Source: Bradyrhizobium guangdongense (GTDB taxonomy: Bacteria > Pseudomonadota > Alphaproteobacteria > Rhizobiales > Xanthobacteraceae). From it: a DNA stretch of 40,007 bases. The position numbers and the translations under genes were made by a program. The DNA lies in contig NZ_PPPT01000093.1 in the NCBI RefSeq assembly GCF_006483445.1, positions 1-40,007 of the forward strand. The letters run 5' to 3'. Below are positions 17,292 to 25,429 of this stretch, piece by piece. Position 1 is the stretch's first letter, and every line of letters starts with the position of its first letter. A model generated the notes under the pieces. It did not search any database and was not told where the DNA came from. It saw only the letters and a program-made list of their open reading frames with translations.

Positions 17292-18079
17292 TTCGACTTG
17301 CTCGTGAACTTCTTCACGGCAACCCGGAAGTCCTCCGTATTCATCGCCATGATGATTCGGTGCTCCTCGGCGTCGAGCTGCTGCTTCACGGGGGTCGTGG
17401 CCGCCTGGTAGACCAGCGATTTCGTGCCTGATATCGCGGCATCAGGGTTCTGCGCGAGCCGGGCGGCGAGTTGCCGTGTCGCAGCCTTCAACTCGGCCGC
17501 AGGGACGACCTTTGCCACCAGACCCCACTCATAAGCTTGCTGCGCCGTAAACGTGTCTTCGGCGAGGAAGATCTGAAGCGCGCGGCGGGTTCCGACCGTG
17601 CCGACGATGCCGACCGTCGAGCCGCCGTCCGGCGACACACCGATCTTGGCATAGGCCGGGGTGAATTTTGCGTCTTCGGCCGCGATGCAGAGATCGGTGA
17701 CGAAGGCGAGACCCATGCCGGCGCCGGCCGCCGAGCCGTGCACGCTCGACAACGATAGTTTTGGCATCCGCCGGAGCGTCTCGATGAAGGCATGATAGTG
17801 TTTCAACAGCTCGCCGACGACCGGCGTCACATTGTTGGCTTCAGCCGCCGCACCGATGGTCTGCAGGTCGCCGCCGGCGGAGAACGCGCGGCCTTCGCCT
17901 TCGATGACGATCACCCTGATAGCGCTGTCAGCTTCAATTTGCGCGGCGAGCCGCTCCAGCTTCTGCGCGATCGCGAGATTGATCGAGTTGTAGGCGGCGG
18001 GGCGGTTGAGCGTGATGGTGGCGATCGGGCCTTCGATTCTGAGCAGGGCGGGATCGTCGGAAGGCGAGGTGGCAGACAT
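17288..18079 (-). CDS. Enoyl-CoA hydratase/isomerase family protein
   Basis: This 263-residue crotonase-fold enzyme acts on a CoA thioester. The oxyanion-hole segments are visible: AFSAGGDL near residue 65 and GSAAGAGMGLAF near 118. The KIGVSPDGGST segment carries Asp where classical hydratases have a catalytic Glu. This pattern is common in isomerase-type (PaaG/ECI-like) members, so double-bond isomerisation or a ring-opening step is as likely as hydration. It is the first gene of a unit with the histidine phosphatase and is divergent from an FAD-dependent reductase 233 bp away. Confidence 0.92.
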   Translation of the reverse strand: MSATSPSDDPALLRIEGPIATITLNRPAAYNSINLAIAQKLERLAAQIEADSAIRVIVIEGEGRAFSAGGDLQTIGAAAEANNVTPVVGELLKHYHAFIETLRRMPKLSLSSVHGSAAGAGMGLAFVTDLCIAAEDAKFTPAYAKIGVSPDGGSTVGIVGTVGTRRALQIFLAEDTFTAQQAYEWGLVAKVVPAAELKAATRQLAARLAQNPDAAISGTKSLVYQAATTPVKQQLDAEEHRIIMAMNTEDFRVAVKKFTSKSK

Positions 18080-18274
18080 GGAAAAATCCCTGGCAAGAGG
18101 TCATTGCCGCAACTAAATCGCAGAAGGGGTGGGGTGACAATCCCCGCGCGCCGGGGCCTTGCCTAATGCCGGGCGATAGGTTCAAATATGCCAAGCCATC
18201 GTTTAGGGACGGACACGAGCGCCGACGCCTCGATCGACCAGGCCAGCAAGCCAAAATCAGAGAGAGGAGACGAC

Positions 18275-18316
18275 ATGGGTAGTGCCTGTGTCCAGAAAAT
18301 TGGGCTGTTCCGATGA
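18275..18316 (+). CDS. 13-codon leader peptide overlapping the FAD-reductase start
   Basis: A strong ribosome site (AGAGAGGAGA) precedes an ATG at 18275 that opens a 13-residue frame (MGSACVQKIGLFR). Its stop codon overlaps the ATG of the next gene (ATGA at 18313-18316). That next gene has no Shine-Dalgarno sequence of its own. The simplest reading is a translationally coupled leader peptide that delivers ribosomes to the reductase. The alternative is that the reductase is mis-started, but no better in-frame start is visible. Confidence 0.5.
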   Translation: MGSACVQKIGLFR

Positions 18317-19533
18317 CCGATGGTCCTGTCGTCATTGTCGGTGCCGGCCATGCCGGCTACCAGGTCGCCGCGTCGCTACGCCAGGCAGGCTTTTCCGGTC
18401 GCGTTTGCCTGATCAACGACGAGGCACATCTGCCGTATCAACGGCCGCCGCTGTCCAAGGCCTATATCAAGGGCTCGAGCGGCCCCGAGAGCCTGATGTT
18501 CCGGCCGGAAAAATTCTACCACGACCAGAAGATCGAGCTGGTCGCGGGTCGCGCGGCTGCAATCGACCGCGCGGCGCGCAAGGTGAAGCTCGCTTCCGGT
18601 GACGCGCTTCACTACGGGCATCTGGTGCTGGCAACGGGTGCGCGCAACCGGCTGCTCGACCTGCCCAACGCCAACCTGCCCGACGTGAAGTATCTGCGCA
18701 TCCTCGACGACAGCGAGGCGCTGCGTGCGATCATGCCGTCGAAGACGCGGGTCGTGGTCATCGGCGCCGGCTTCATCGGCCTCGAATTCGCGTCCACCGC
18801 GCGGATCAAGGGGCTCGAGGTCGACGTGCTCGAGCTCGCGCCGCGCGTGATGGCGCGGGCCGTGACGGCCGAGGTGTCGGAGTATTTCCAGGCGCGCCAT
18901 CGCGAAGCCGGTATCCGCATCCATCTCGGCGTGCAGGCAACCAGCATCGAAGCCGAGGGCGGCAAGGTGACGGGCGTCTCCTTGAGCGACGGACGGCATC
19001 TACCTGCTGATCTGGTCGTGGTCGGCGTCGGTGTGCTGCCGAACATCGAGCTCGCGGCAGAAGCGGGCCTGCCGGTCGCCTCCGGCATCATCGTCGACGA
19101 ATATCTGTCGACCGCCGATCCCAACATCTCGGCGATCGGCGACTGTGCGCTGTTCACCAGCCCGCGCTTCGGCGGCTCGCTGCGGCTGGAGTCGGTGCAG
19201 AACGCGACCGACCATGCCCGCTGCCTGGCTGCGCGGCTCACCGGTGACAAGAAGGTCTATGACGGCCAGCCCTGGTTCTGGAGCGATCAGGGCGACGACA
19301 AGCTGCAGATGGCGGGCCTCACCACCGGCTACGACAAGGTCGTGCTGCGCGGCGATCCCGCGAAAAAGGCCTTTTCGGCGTTCTGCTACAAGGGCGACAA
19401 ATTGCTCGGCATCGAATCCGTCAACCGCGCCGGCGATCACATGTTCGGCCGCCGCTTCCTCGGCATGGACCGCACACTCGCGCCGGAGAAGGCGGCGGAT
19501 GAGAGCTTTGATCTGAAGGGCGCGCTGGCCTGA
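18313..19533 (+). CDS. FAD-dependent NAD(P)H:ferredoxin reductase-like protein
   Basis: This 406-residue flavoprotein is of the putidaredoxin/rhodocoxin reductase type. The FAD-binding GAGHAGYQ motif is at about 10-17, the NAD(P)-binding GAGFIGLE motif lies in the middle, and the second FAD motif is ISAIGDCALF. A reductase C-terminal domain of about 85 residues completes it. Such enzymes pass electrons from NADH to a [2Fe-2S] ferredoxin serving a P450 or ring-hydroxylating dioxygenase. No ferredoxin gene is adjacent; the only P450 in the window is 15 kb away. It appears coupled to a short leader peptide. The stop lies directly against the convergent ribokinase stop. Confidence 0.93.
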   Translation: MTDGPVVIVGAGHAGYQVAASLRQAGFSGRVCLINDEAHLPYQRPPLSKAYIKGSSGPESLMFRPEKFYHDQKIELVAGRAAAIDRAARKVKLASGDALHYGHLVLATGARNRLLDLPNANLPDVKYLRILDDSEALRAIMPSKTRVVVIGAGFIGLEFASTARIKGLEVDVLELAPRVMARAVTAEVSEYFQARHREAGIRIHLGVQATSIEAEGGKVTGVSLSDGRHLPADLVVVGVGVLPNIELAAEAGLPVASGIIVDEYLSTADPNISAIGDCALFTSPRFGGSLRLESVQNATDHARCLAARLTGDKKVYDGQPWFWSDQGDDKLQMAGLTTGYDKVVLRGDPAKKAFSAFCYKGDKLLGIESVNRAGDHMFGRRFLGMDRTLAPEKAADESFDLKGALA

Positions 19534-20451
19534 TCAGCGCGCGGCGATGACGGCGGCGACTTCCTGCGCCGTCGGCATCGAGGGGCCGGCGCCCATCCGC
19601 TGCACGCAGATCGAGGCGGCGATGTTGGCGAAACGAAGTGCCTCGCGCAACGCGACACCATCGGCCAATTGCGAGGCGAGCGCGCCGACGAAGCAATCGC
19701 CGGCGCCTGTGGTGTCGACAGCCTTTACGATGCGACCCGGCACGACCAGCTCCTCATTGCCAGCGAGCGCGAGCACGCCGCGCTTGCCGAGCGTGACGCA
19801 GATGATCTGGCTCTTGTTCGCCTGAAGCCGCTGCGCGGCTTCGATGATGCCGGCGTGATCGGTGTTTTCATTGAGCGCGGTGTCAGACAGCAAGCCGAGC
19901 TCGGTTTCGTTCAGCACGAGGATGTCGACGAGCGCCAGGAGCTCGCGGCTGAATTTCTGCGCCGGGGCCGGATTGAGCAGCGTGGTTGCGCCTGCCGCGC
20001 GCGCCCTGCGAAAGAACGCGGCGATGGTCGGAAGCGGGATCTCGAACTGGCTGACCGCGACGTCGCCCTTCAATAGCGGCACGACGGTAACGTCATCCGC
20101 GCTGACCAGCGCATTGGTGCCGGGAATGACGACAATGGTGTTGTCGGCCTCGGCAACGGTAATGATCGCCGTACCGCTGTGAGCCGTTGCTGTTTCCTGG
20201 ACATAGCCGAGATCGATGCCCTGGTCGGCCAAAAACGCCTTCAGCTCCGCGCCGAACGCGTCCCTGCCGAGCCGGCCGATCAGCGTGGTCGTCGCGCCGA
20301 GCCGGGCAGCGGAAACGGCCTGGTTCGCACCCTTGCCGCCGGGGAAATACAGCACCTCTTTGCCGGCGATGGTCTCGCCGACCCGGGGATGCCGGTCGGC
20401 CGTCGCCACCACATCCATGTTGATGCTGCCGGCAACGAAGACGCGTCCCAT
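19534..20451 (-). CDS. rbsK: Ribokinase (PfkB family)
   Basis: This 305-residue sugar kinase has the full PfkB layout: the N-terminal beta-sheet lid, GGKGANQA at 38-45 (ribose contact) and the C-terminal DTTGAGDCF signature at 246-254, in which Asp252 is the catalytic base. NETE near 181 is the Mg/ATP loop. Sequence pattern and length are typical of ribokinase, which phosphorylates D-ribose at O5. No ribose transporter is adjacent, so a related pentose or nucleoside-derived substrate remains possible. It is co-transcribed with the upstream kinase: the junction is TGATG, with stop and start sharing one base. Confidence 0.88.
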   Translation of the reverse strand: MGRVFVAGSINMDVVATADRHPRVGETIAGKEVLYFPGGKGANQAVSAARLGATTTLIGRLGRDAFGAELKAFLADQGIDLGYVQETATAHSGTAIITVAEADNTIVVIPGTNALVSADDVTVVPLLKGDVAVSQFEIPLPTIAAFFRRARAAGATTLLNPAPAQKFSRELLALVDILVLNETELGLLSDTALNENTDHAGIIEAAQRLQANKSQIICVTLGKRGVLALAGNEELVVPGRIVKAVDTTGAGDCFVGALASQLADGVALREALRFANIAASICVQRMGAGPSMPTAQEVAAVIAAR

Positions 20452-21344
20452 CAGGCGCGGACCTCGAACTCGTGCCTGACCTTGGCGATGTCGACAAGGG
20501 TCGGCAGGCCCGCTTCGTTGCCGAGGCGCTGGATCTTGTGGGTCGAGGCCGCGCGGGCGAAGTCAAAATGCTCGCGCCAGCTTTTGCCGGGATGGGCCAG
20601 ATACGAATAGATGTAGGCGCCATGGAACACGTCGCCGGCGCCGTTGGTGTCGATCACGAGCTCGCGCGGGATCGGCATCGCCGGCAACGTCTCGACCGCA
20701 CCGGTCTCGCCGTACCAAAGCAGGCCTTTCTCGCCCATGGTGATGCCGCCGATGCGGCAGCCGCGGCTCTTGAGATATTCGAGCATCTGCGGCGGCGTCA
20801 GGTTCATCTGCTCGCATAGCCGCTCGGCAACGATCGCGACGTCGATGAATTCGAGCAGCTCATGCGTGTTCGAGCGCAACCCGCCGCCGTCGAGCGAGGT
20901 CAGCACGCCGGCCTCGCGGCACACTTTTGCGTAGTGGATCGCCGCGTCCGGCTGGTGGCCGTCGACGTGCAGTGCGCGGCACTTGCCGAGATTGAGGATC
21001 GGGAAGGGATGGATGTGCTCGTCGTCGCGGCAGCGGACGATGGCGCGCTTGCCGTCCTTGGGCATGATGAAGGAGAGCGAGGACGAGTTCACCTTCCGGT
21101 TATGCAGCGAGATCGCGTACTTTGCGCACATGTCCTGGAACATCCGTCCCAGCCAGTCATTGGCGACAGTGGCGATCAGATCGGGCACGATTCCCAGCTT
21201 GGCACAGCAGAACGCCGCAGTGACCGCATTGCCGCCGAAGGAGACCGCATAGGCGGTGGCCACGTGCTTCTCGTCGCCGGTCGGCATGTGGTCGGTGATG
21301 AAGGTAACGTCGATATAGGTCTGTCCGATAAAGAGAGCCTGCAT
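20451..21344 (-). CDS. PfkB-family carbohydrate kinase
   Basis: This 297-residue kinase of the ribokinase fold has GQTYIDVTF at the start, SFGGNAVTAA near 35 and the DTNGAGDVF signature at 232-240 with catalytic Asp238. It differs clearly from the adjacent ribokinase, so the pair is not a recent duplication. The start at 21344 follows GGGAAG; a longer frame upstream adds 91 residues that do not look like kinase and run through the divergent promoter region. The substrate is unknown (sugar, sugar acid or nucleoside). It is the first gene of a coupled two-kinase operon. Confidence 0.9.
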   Translation of the reverse strand: MQALFIGQTYIDVTFITDHMPTGDEKHVATAYAVSFGGNAVTAAFCCAKLGIVPDLIATVANDWLGRMFQDMCAKYAISLHNRKVNSSSLSFIMPKDGKRAIVRCRDDEHIHPFPILNLGKCRALHVDGHQPDAAIHYAKVCREAGVLTSLDGGGLRSNTHELLEFIDVAIVAERLCEQMNLTPPQMLEYLKSRGCRIGGITMGEKGLLWYGETGAVETLPAMPIPRELVIDTNGAGDVFHGAYIYSYLAHPGKSWREHFDFARAASTHKIQRLGNEAGLPTLVDIAKVRHEFEVRA

Positions 21345-21561
21345 AGTCTTCCCGTGATGCGCTGGGTGGTCCCGGCCGGCGGCATACCTTAGCACCGGTT
21401 CCAGGCAAGGGCCGCCGAAATTATTCGCAAAGCCCATCCGGTCGGTGCTTGAGGTCGGCAGGGGGCCGGAATACGACCAAGACCGGGCGCCGTAACAGAG
21501 CCCGGCCGGAACTAACGCCGCGTTTTGGTTTTGAGTTCCGGTCCAAACGAAAGGGAGGATA

Positions 21562-22410
21562 ATGATCACCGGTCTCGACCACGTCGTCGCCCTCGTCAGC
21601 GATATCGGCGCCGCCAAGGCGGCCTATCAAACGCTGCTCGGCCGCGCGCCGTCCTGGCAGAATTCTGGCGACGGTGCCGACCGCGTGCTGTTCACGCTCC
21701 AGAACATGTCGATCGAGCTGATGGCGCCGAGCGGCGCGGGCCCGGCAGCGGACCGGATGCGCGAGCTGCTTGAAGACCGCGAGGGCATGCTCGCGAGCCT
21801 GTGCTTCCGCGTCGCCGACATCAACAAGATGCACCGCCGGCTCGACCGGGTGGCGCTGAAGCCGGATCCGATCGTCGAGGTCGAAAGCCGCGATGACACA
21901 TCGGGCGCGGTGCTGCACTGGAAGCGGACTCGCGCTGCGACCGAGCTGACGCGCGGGGTGCGTATGTTCTTCCTGGAGCTTGGCGCGGAGCGTCCGCATT
22001 CGACTGAGACTGGCGCGGGGCCGGTCATCGCGCTCGACCACGTCGTGGTCGCGACTGAGGATTCCGAGCGCGCTGCCGCGCTCTATGGCGCGCGGCTCGG
22101 GCTCGACATGGCGCTCGACCGCTCGCACCATGACTGGGGCCAGCTCATGTTCTTCCGCTGCGGCGACCTCGTCGTCGAAGTGGTGCGCCGGCCGGTCGCC
22201 GGTGGCGATGCCAGCCATGATCGTCTCTGGGGCTTTAGCTGGCGCGTCGGCGACATCGACGCGACGCGCGCCCGGCTGATGGCTGCGGGTGTTGACGTCA
22301 GCGAGGTCCGCAATGGCAGGAAGCCCGGCACGCGGGTCATGACCGTGCGCAACGGCACCTGCGGTATCCAGACGATCCTGCTGGAGCAGTCGCCGAAGCC
22401 GGCAGCGTAG
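21562..22410 (+). CDS. VOC/glyoxalase-fold protein with two VOC domains
   Basis: This 282-residue protein has two vicinal-oxygen-chelate domains: the first begins at GLDHVVALVSDI (residue 3) and the second at ALDHVVVATEDS (about 155). Each contributes beta-alpha-beta-beta-beta units for a metal site, with His and Glu candidates (LDHV; DLVVEVV). Family members include glyoxalase I, ring-cleaving dioxygenases and racemases; the exact reaction is not predictable. The start is firmly set by AAAGGGAGG. It is divergent from the two-kinase operon and followed by a palindromic repeat. Confidence 0.9.
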   Translation: MITGLDHVVALVSDIGAAKAAYQTLLGRAPSWQNSGDGADRVLFTLQNMSIELMAPSGAGPAADRMRELLEDREGMLASLCFRVADINKMHRRLDRVALKPDPIVEVESRDDTSGAVLHWKRTRAATELTRGVRMFFLELGAERPHSTETGAGPVIALDHVVVATEDSERAAALYGARLGLDMALDRSHHDWGQLMFFRCGDLVVEVVRRPVAGGDASHDRLWGFSWRVGDIDATRARLMAAGVDVSEVRNGRKPGTRVMTVRNGTCGIQTILLEQSPKPAA

Positions 22411-22428
22411 GGGGCGATCTCTTTCCTT

Positions 22429-22559
22429 CGTCATTCCGGGGGCGTCGCGAAGCGACGAGCCCGGAATCCATTCCTCCACGTGCCCGCTGCACGATGGATT
22501 CCGGGCTCGCGCCCAAGAGGGCGCGCCCCCATTGCGCACTTGCGCAATGTGGAATGACG
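22429..22559. repeat. Composite palindromic intergenic repeat, long copy
   Basis: CGTCATTCC at the left end pairs with GGAATGACG at the right end. Inside lie a GTCGCgaaGCGAC hairpin, GGAATCCAT/ATGGATTCC arms, a GGGCGC-type arm and TTGCGCA/TGCGCAA. The left quarter is nearly the same as the short copy at 7877-7916, so both belong to one dispersed family. It ends only about 24 bp before the TetR start. Confidence 0.85.
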
Positions 22560-22582
22560 AAACTATGCGGGGCGCCGCGCGC

Positions 22583-23335
22583 ATGATAGTGCTGTCGGGC
22601 AGGGCAATCTCAGCGGGCACCGGGTTGGCGAAGGCAAAACGAAATCTCAAGTGGCAGCGCGACCCCGAGGGCATGCGGCTGCGCATCCTCGAGGCTGCCA
22701 AGCAGGAGTTTTCCGCTCACGGTCTCGCGGGCGCGCGCGTCGACCGCATCGCCGCCAAGGCCGGCGCCAACAAGCGCATGCTCTATTATCATGTCGGCAA
22801 GAAAGATGATCTCTACCTTGCCGTGCTCGAAGGCGCCTATGAAAAAATCCGCGGCGAGGAGCGGGGGCTCGATCTCGAGCATCTCGATCCGCCCGAAGCG
22901 ATCAAGCGGCTGATCGAGTTCACCTGGAATTATTTCCTGCGCAATCCGGAATTCCTGTCGCTGCTGCAGACCGAAAACCTGGTGCGGGCCAAGCATCTGA
23001 AGCGCTCGAACAAGGTGAAGTCGATGCACTCGCCCTTCGTCGAGATGATCCGCACCGTGGTCCGGCGCGGCGTCGAGAGCGGCGATTTCCAGGTCGCGGT
23101 CGATCCGGTGCAGCTCTACATCTCGATCGCGGCGCTGTGCTTTTTCTATCTGTCGAATTGCGCCACGCTGAGCGTGGTCTTCGGACGCGATCTGCTCGCC
23201 AAGGACGCCAAGGACGAGCGCCTCGCGCACATGGTCGGCCTGGTGCTCGCGGCGCTCACGGGGCGGTCGGCCGAGCTGTTCGAGATCGTCAAGGCGCCGA
23301 AGCCCCGCGCGGCGCAGCCGGTTAAGATGTCATAG
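22583..23335 (+). CDS. TetR-family transcriptional regulator
   Basis: This regulator of about 250 residues has a TetR helix-turn-helix in its first third (RILEAAKQEFSAHGLAGARV, then IAAKAGANKRMLYYHVGKKDDLY). The long C-terminal ligand domain resembles the RutR-like type. The start is uncertain: ATG 22583 is listed, TTG 22625 (LAKAKRNLK) is possible, and starts before 22560 would fall in the palindromic repeat. The stop codon overlaps the first bases of a second repeat. It faces the same way as the ABC importer operon 250 bp downstream, and may regulate it (inference). Confidence 0.88.
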   Translation: MIVLSGRAISAGTGLAKAKRNLKWQRDPEGMRLRILEAAKQEFSAHGLAGARVDRIAAKAGANKRMLYYHVGKKDDLYLAVLEGAYEKIRGEERGLDLEHLDPPEAIKRLIEFTWNYFLRNPEFLSLLQTENLVRAKHLKRSNKVKSMHSPFVEMIRTVVRRGVESGDFQVAVDPVQLYISIAALCFFYLSNCATLSVVFGRDLLAKDAKDERLAHMVGLVLAALTGRSAELFEIVKAPKPRAAQPVKMS

Positions 23336-23471
23336 GGTGGGTTAGCGGCACGGATTGCGCGAAGCGCAAGCCCGCGACGCGTAACCCACCGCGTCTGTCG
23401 CCGCGGATGCAAAGGAGGTGGGTTACGCCAGCGAATTGCGCTTCGCGCAATCGCAAGGCTACCCCACCCTA
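23334..23471. repeat. Inverted intergenic repeat of a second family
   Basis: TAGGGTGGGTTAGC at the left end pairs imperfectly with GGCTACCCCACCCTA at the right. Inside are GATTGCGCGAAGCGCAA-type and TTGCGCTTCGCGCAA-type arms and two GTAACCCACC/GGTGGGTTAC arms. The element begins within the TetR stop codon. Its words differ from the repeats at 7877 and 22429, so it is a separate dispersed family. Confidence 0.8.
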
Positions 23472-23531
23472 CCCAGCCCCTTGGCCACGGAACCAGCACA
23501 AAACGTCACAGGGAAAAGCGCTGGACAGTAT

Positions 23532-23547
23532 TTATCCAACGGGTTAA
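23532..23547. promoter_or_regulatory. Candidate operator before the ABC importer operon
   Basis: TTATCCAACGGGTTAA is a 16-bp imperfect palindrome (5 of 6 arm bases match) in an AT-rich patch 40 bp before the GTG of the ABC permease gene. It lies outside the repeat. The nearby TetR protein is a possible binder. Evidence is positional only. Confidence 0.3.
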
Positions 23548-23586
23548 TTTCTCCTCAGAACCAAAAAGAACATCCGGGAGAGACGT

Positions 23587-24396
23587 GTGGCTGAGGCCAA
23601 GGCGCAGGGCCTGATTTCCAAGACCGTGAACGCCGCCTGGGTACGGCCGTTCCTGTTTCTGGTGTTCATCGTGGTCGCCTGGGACGTGACCATCCGCGTG
23701 TTCGGCATCCCCGCCTACCAGATCCCGGCGCCGATGGACGTCGTCGCGGTGCTGCGGACGGAATGGCCGGAACTGCTGCGGCAGTCCTGGCCGACGACCT
23801 ATGCGACCGTCTGCGGCTTCCTGCTGTCGGCGCTGTTCGGCATTCCCGTGGCGATGCTGATCGCGGGCTCGAAGACGGTGGAGAGCTATGTCTATCCGCT
23901 CTTGGTGTTCTCGCAGTCGGTGCCGAAAATTGCGATCGCGCCGCTGTTCGTCGTCTGGTTCGGTTTCGGCATCATCCCAAAGGTGATTTCGGCGTTCTTG
24001 CTCGGCTTCTTCCCGGTCGTCGTGTCTGCCGTGCAGGGCTTCAAGTCGGTCGACCCCGACATGGTCGATCTCGCCCGCGCCATGCAGGGCAGTCGATTGC
24101 AGGTGTTCCGCGCGGTGAACCTGCCGCATGCGCTGCCGGCGATCTTCTCCGGTCTGAAGGTGTCGGTGACGCTTGCCGTGGTCGGCGCCGTCGTCGGCGA
24201 ATTCGTCGGCTCCAATTCCGGCATCGGCTATGTGATGCAGCGGTCGATCGGTACCTTCGACCTGCCGACCATGTTCGCCGCTTTGGTGATCCTGGCGCTG
24301 CTCGGCGTCGTCCTGTTCTGGATCGTCGACCGGATCGAGCGGCTGGTCATTCCCTGGCACGTCAGCCAGCGCGAGGACGTTATTTTCGCTTCATAA
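23587..24396 (+). CDS. ABC transporter permease (SsuC/TauC/ThiX-type)
   Basis: This 269-residue inner-membrane permease has six predicted helices and the cytoplasmic EAA-type loop (DLARAMQGSRLQVFRAVNLP) that docks the ATPase. It belongs to the BPD_transp_1 group used for nitrate, sulfonate, taurine, thiamine precursors and aromatic acids. It starts with GTG behind GGGAGAG. It is the first gene of the transporter and catabolic operon and is followed after 40 bp by the binding-protein gene. Only one permease is present, so it should form a homodimer. Confidence 0.94.
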   Translation: MAEAKAQGLISKTVNAAWVRPFLFLVFIVVAWDVTIRVFGIPAYQIPAPMDVVAVLRTEWPELLRQSWPTTYATVCGFLLSALFGIPVAMLIAGSKTVESYVYPLLVFSQSVPKIAIAPLFVVWFGFGIIPKVISAFLLGFFPVVVSAVQGFKSVDPDMVDLARAMQGSRLQVFRAVNLPHALPAIFSGLKVSVTLAVVGAVVGEFVGSNSGIGYVMQRSIGTFDLPTMFAALVILALLGVVLFWIVDRIERLVIPWHVSQREDVIFAS

Positions 24397-24436
24397 CAAG
24401 TAACAAGCACAAGCAAAACATAAGGGAGAACGAGCG

Positions 24437-25429
24437 ATGATGCGGTTGATGGCGACAGTTTCCGTTGTGCTGGCGACGCTGATGGCGGTGCCGGCGCAGG
24501 CCGCCGACAAGGTCGTGCTGATGCTGAACTGGTACGTCTATGGCGAGCACGCGCCGTTCTATTACGGCAAGGCCAAAGGCATCTATGCAGCCGAAGGCAT
24601 CGACCTCGAGATCCAGGAAGGCCGCGGCTCGGCTGCGACCACCCAGGCCGTTGCGGCCAAGACGGCGAACTTCGGCTATGTCGACGTTCCCACCATGATG
24701 CGCGCCGCGATCAAGGGCGCGCCCGTGGTCGCGACCGGCGTGCTGCTGCAGACGAGCCCGATGTCCGCGATGGGCTTTGTCGAGAAGAACATCAGGAAGC
24801 CGGAGGATATCAAGGGCAAGACGGTGGCGATTACGCCGGCCGACTCCATGACCCAGATCTGGCCACTGTTCCTGAAGAAGACCGGGCTGAAGGAGAGCGA
24901 CTTCCAGACCGTCGCCGGTGACGGCCAGACCAAGCTCAACGCCGTCATCAACGGCCAGGCCGACCTGCTGCTCGGCTACGTCATGGACCAGTCGATGAAG
25001 ATCAAGGACGCTACCGGCAAGGACGTCTACCCGATCAAGTTCGCCGACTACGGCATCAACATGGTCTCCTCGGGCATCATCGCCAACACCGACTTCGTGA
25101 AGGGCAATGCCGATCTGGTCCGCCGCTTCATGTCGGCGACGACGAAGGCAGTGGAAGCCGCCGAGAAGGACGCCAAGGCGGCCGCGCAGGCGATCCTCGA
25201 TGCCAACCCGAAGGGCGGCAAGATCGACACGCTGACCCAGGGCTTTGAACTCACGATCCCGCTCTACCGGACCGCGGAGACCAAGAACAAGCGGCCGTTC
25301 CAGGTCACCGACCAGAACATGACCGACACGGTCAATCTGCTGGTCGAATATGGCGGGCTCGAAGCCAAGGCCAAGGAGAACCCGAAGGCGTTCTACACCA
25401 ACGACTACCTGCCGAAGGGCGACTCGTGA
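24437..25429 (+). CDS. ABC transporter substrate-binding protein, NMT1/THI5-like
   Basis: This 330-residue periplasmic protein has a Sec signal peptide ending PAQA-A near residue 22-23. The mature start (KVVLMLNWYVYGEHAPFYYGK) and EGIDLEIQEGRGSAATTQAVAAKTANFGYVD are characteristic of the NMT1/THI5 (SsuA/ThiY) fold. Family ligands include pyrimidine thiamine precursors, sulfonates, riboflavin and aromatic acids; here the downstream enzymes look like sugar-type enzymes, so the ligand is open. ATG 24437 or 24440 follows GGGAGAACGAGCG. The stop overlaps the ATPase start by 4 bp (GTGA). Confidence 0.94.
   Translation: MMRLMATVSVVLATLMAVPAQAADKVVLMLNWYVYGEHAPFYYGKAKGIYAAEGIDLEIQEGRGSAATTQAVAAKTANFGYVDVPTMMRAAIKGAPVVATGVLLQTSPMSAMGFVEKNIRKPEDIKGKTVAITPADSMTQIWPLFLKKTGLKESDFQTVAGDGQTKLNAVINGQADLLLGYVMDQSMKIKDATGKDVYPIKFADYGINMVSSGIIANTDFVKGNADLVRRFMSATTKAVEAAEKDAKAAAQAILDANPKGGKIDTLTQGFELTIPLYRTAETKNKRPFQVTDQNMTDTVNLLVEYGGLEAKAKENPKAFYTNDYLPKGDS

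Noticed and set aside
22429..23471. The repeated palindromes as a CRISPR array
   Set aside because: The repeat units are not evenly spaced, differ from each other, lack spacers, and no cas gene is near.
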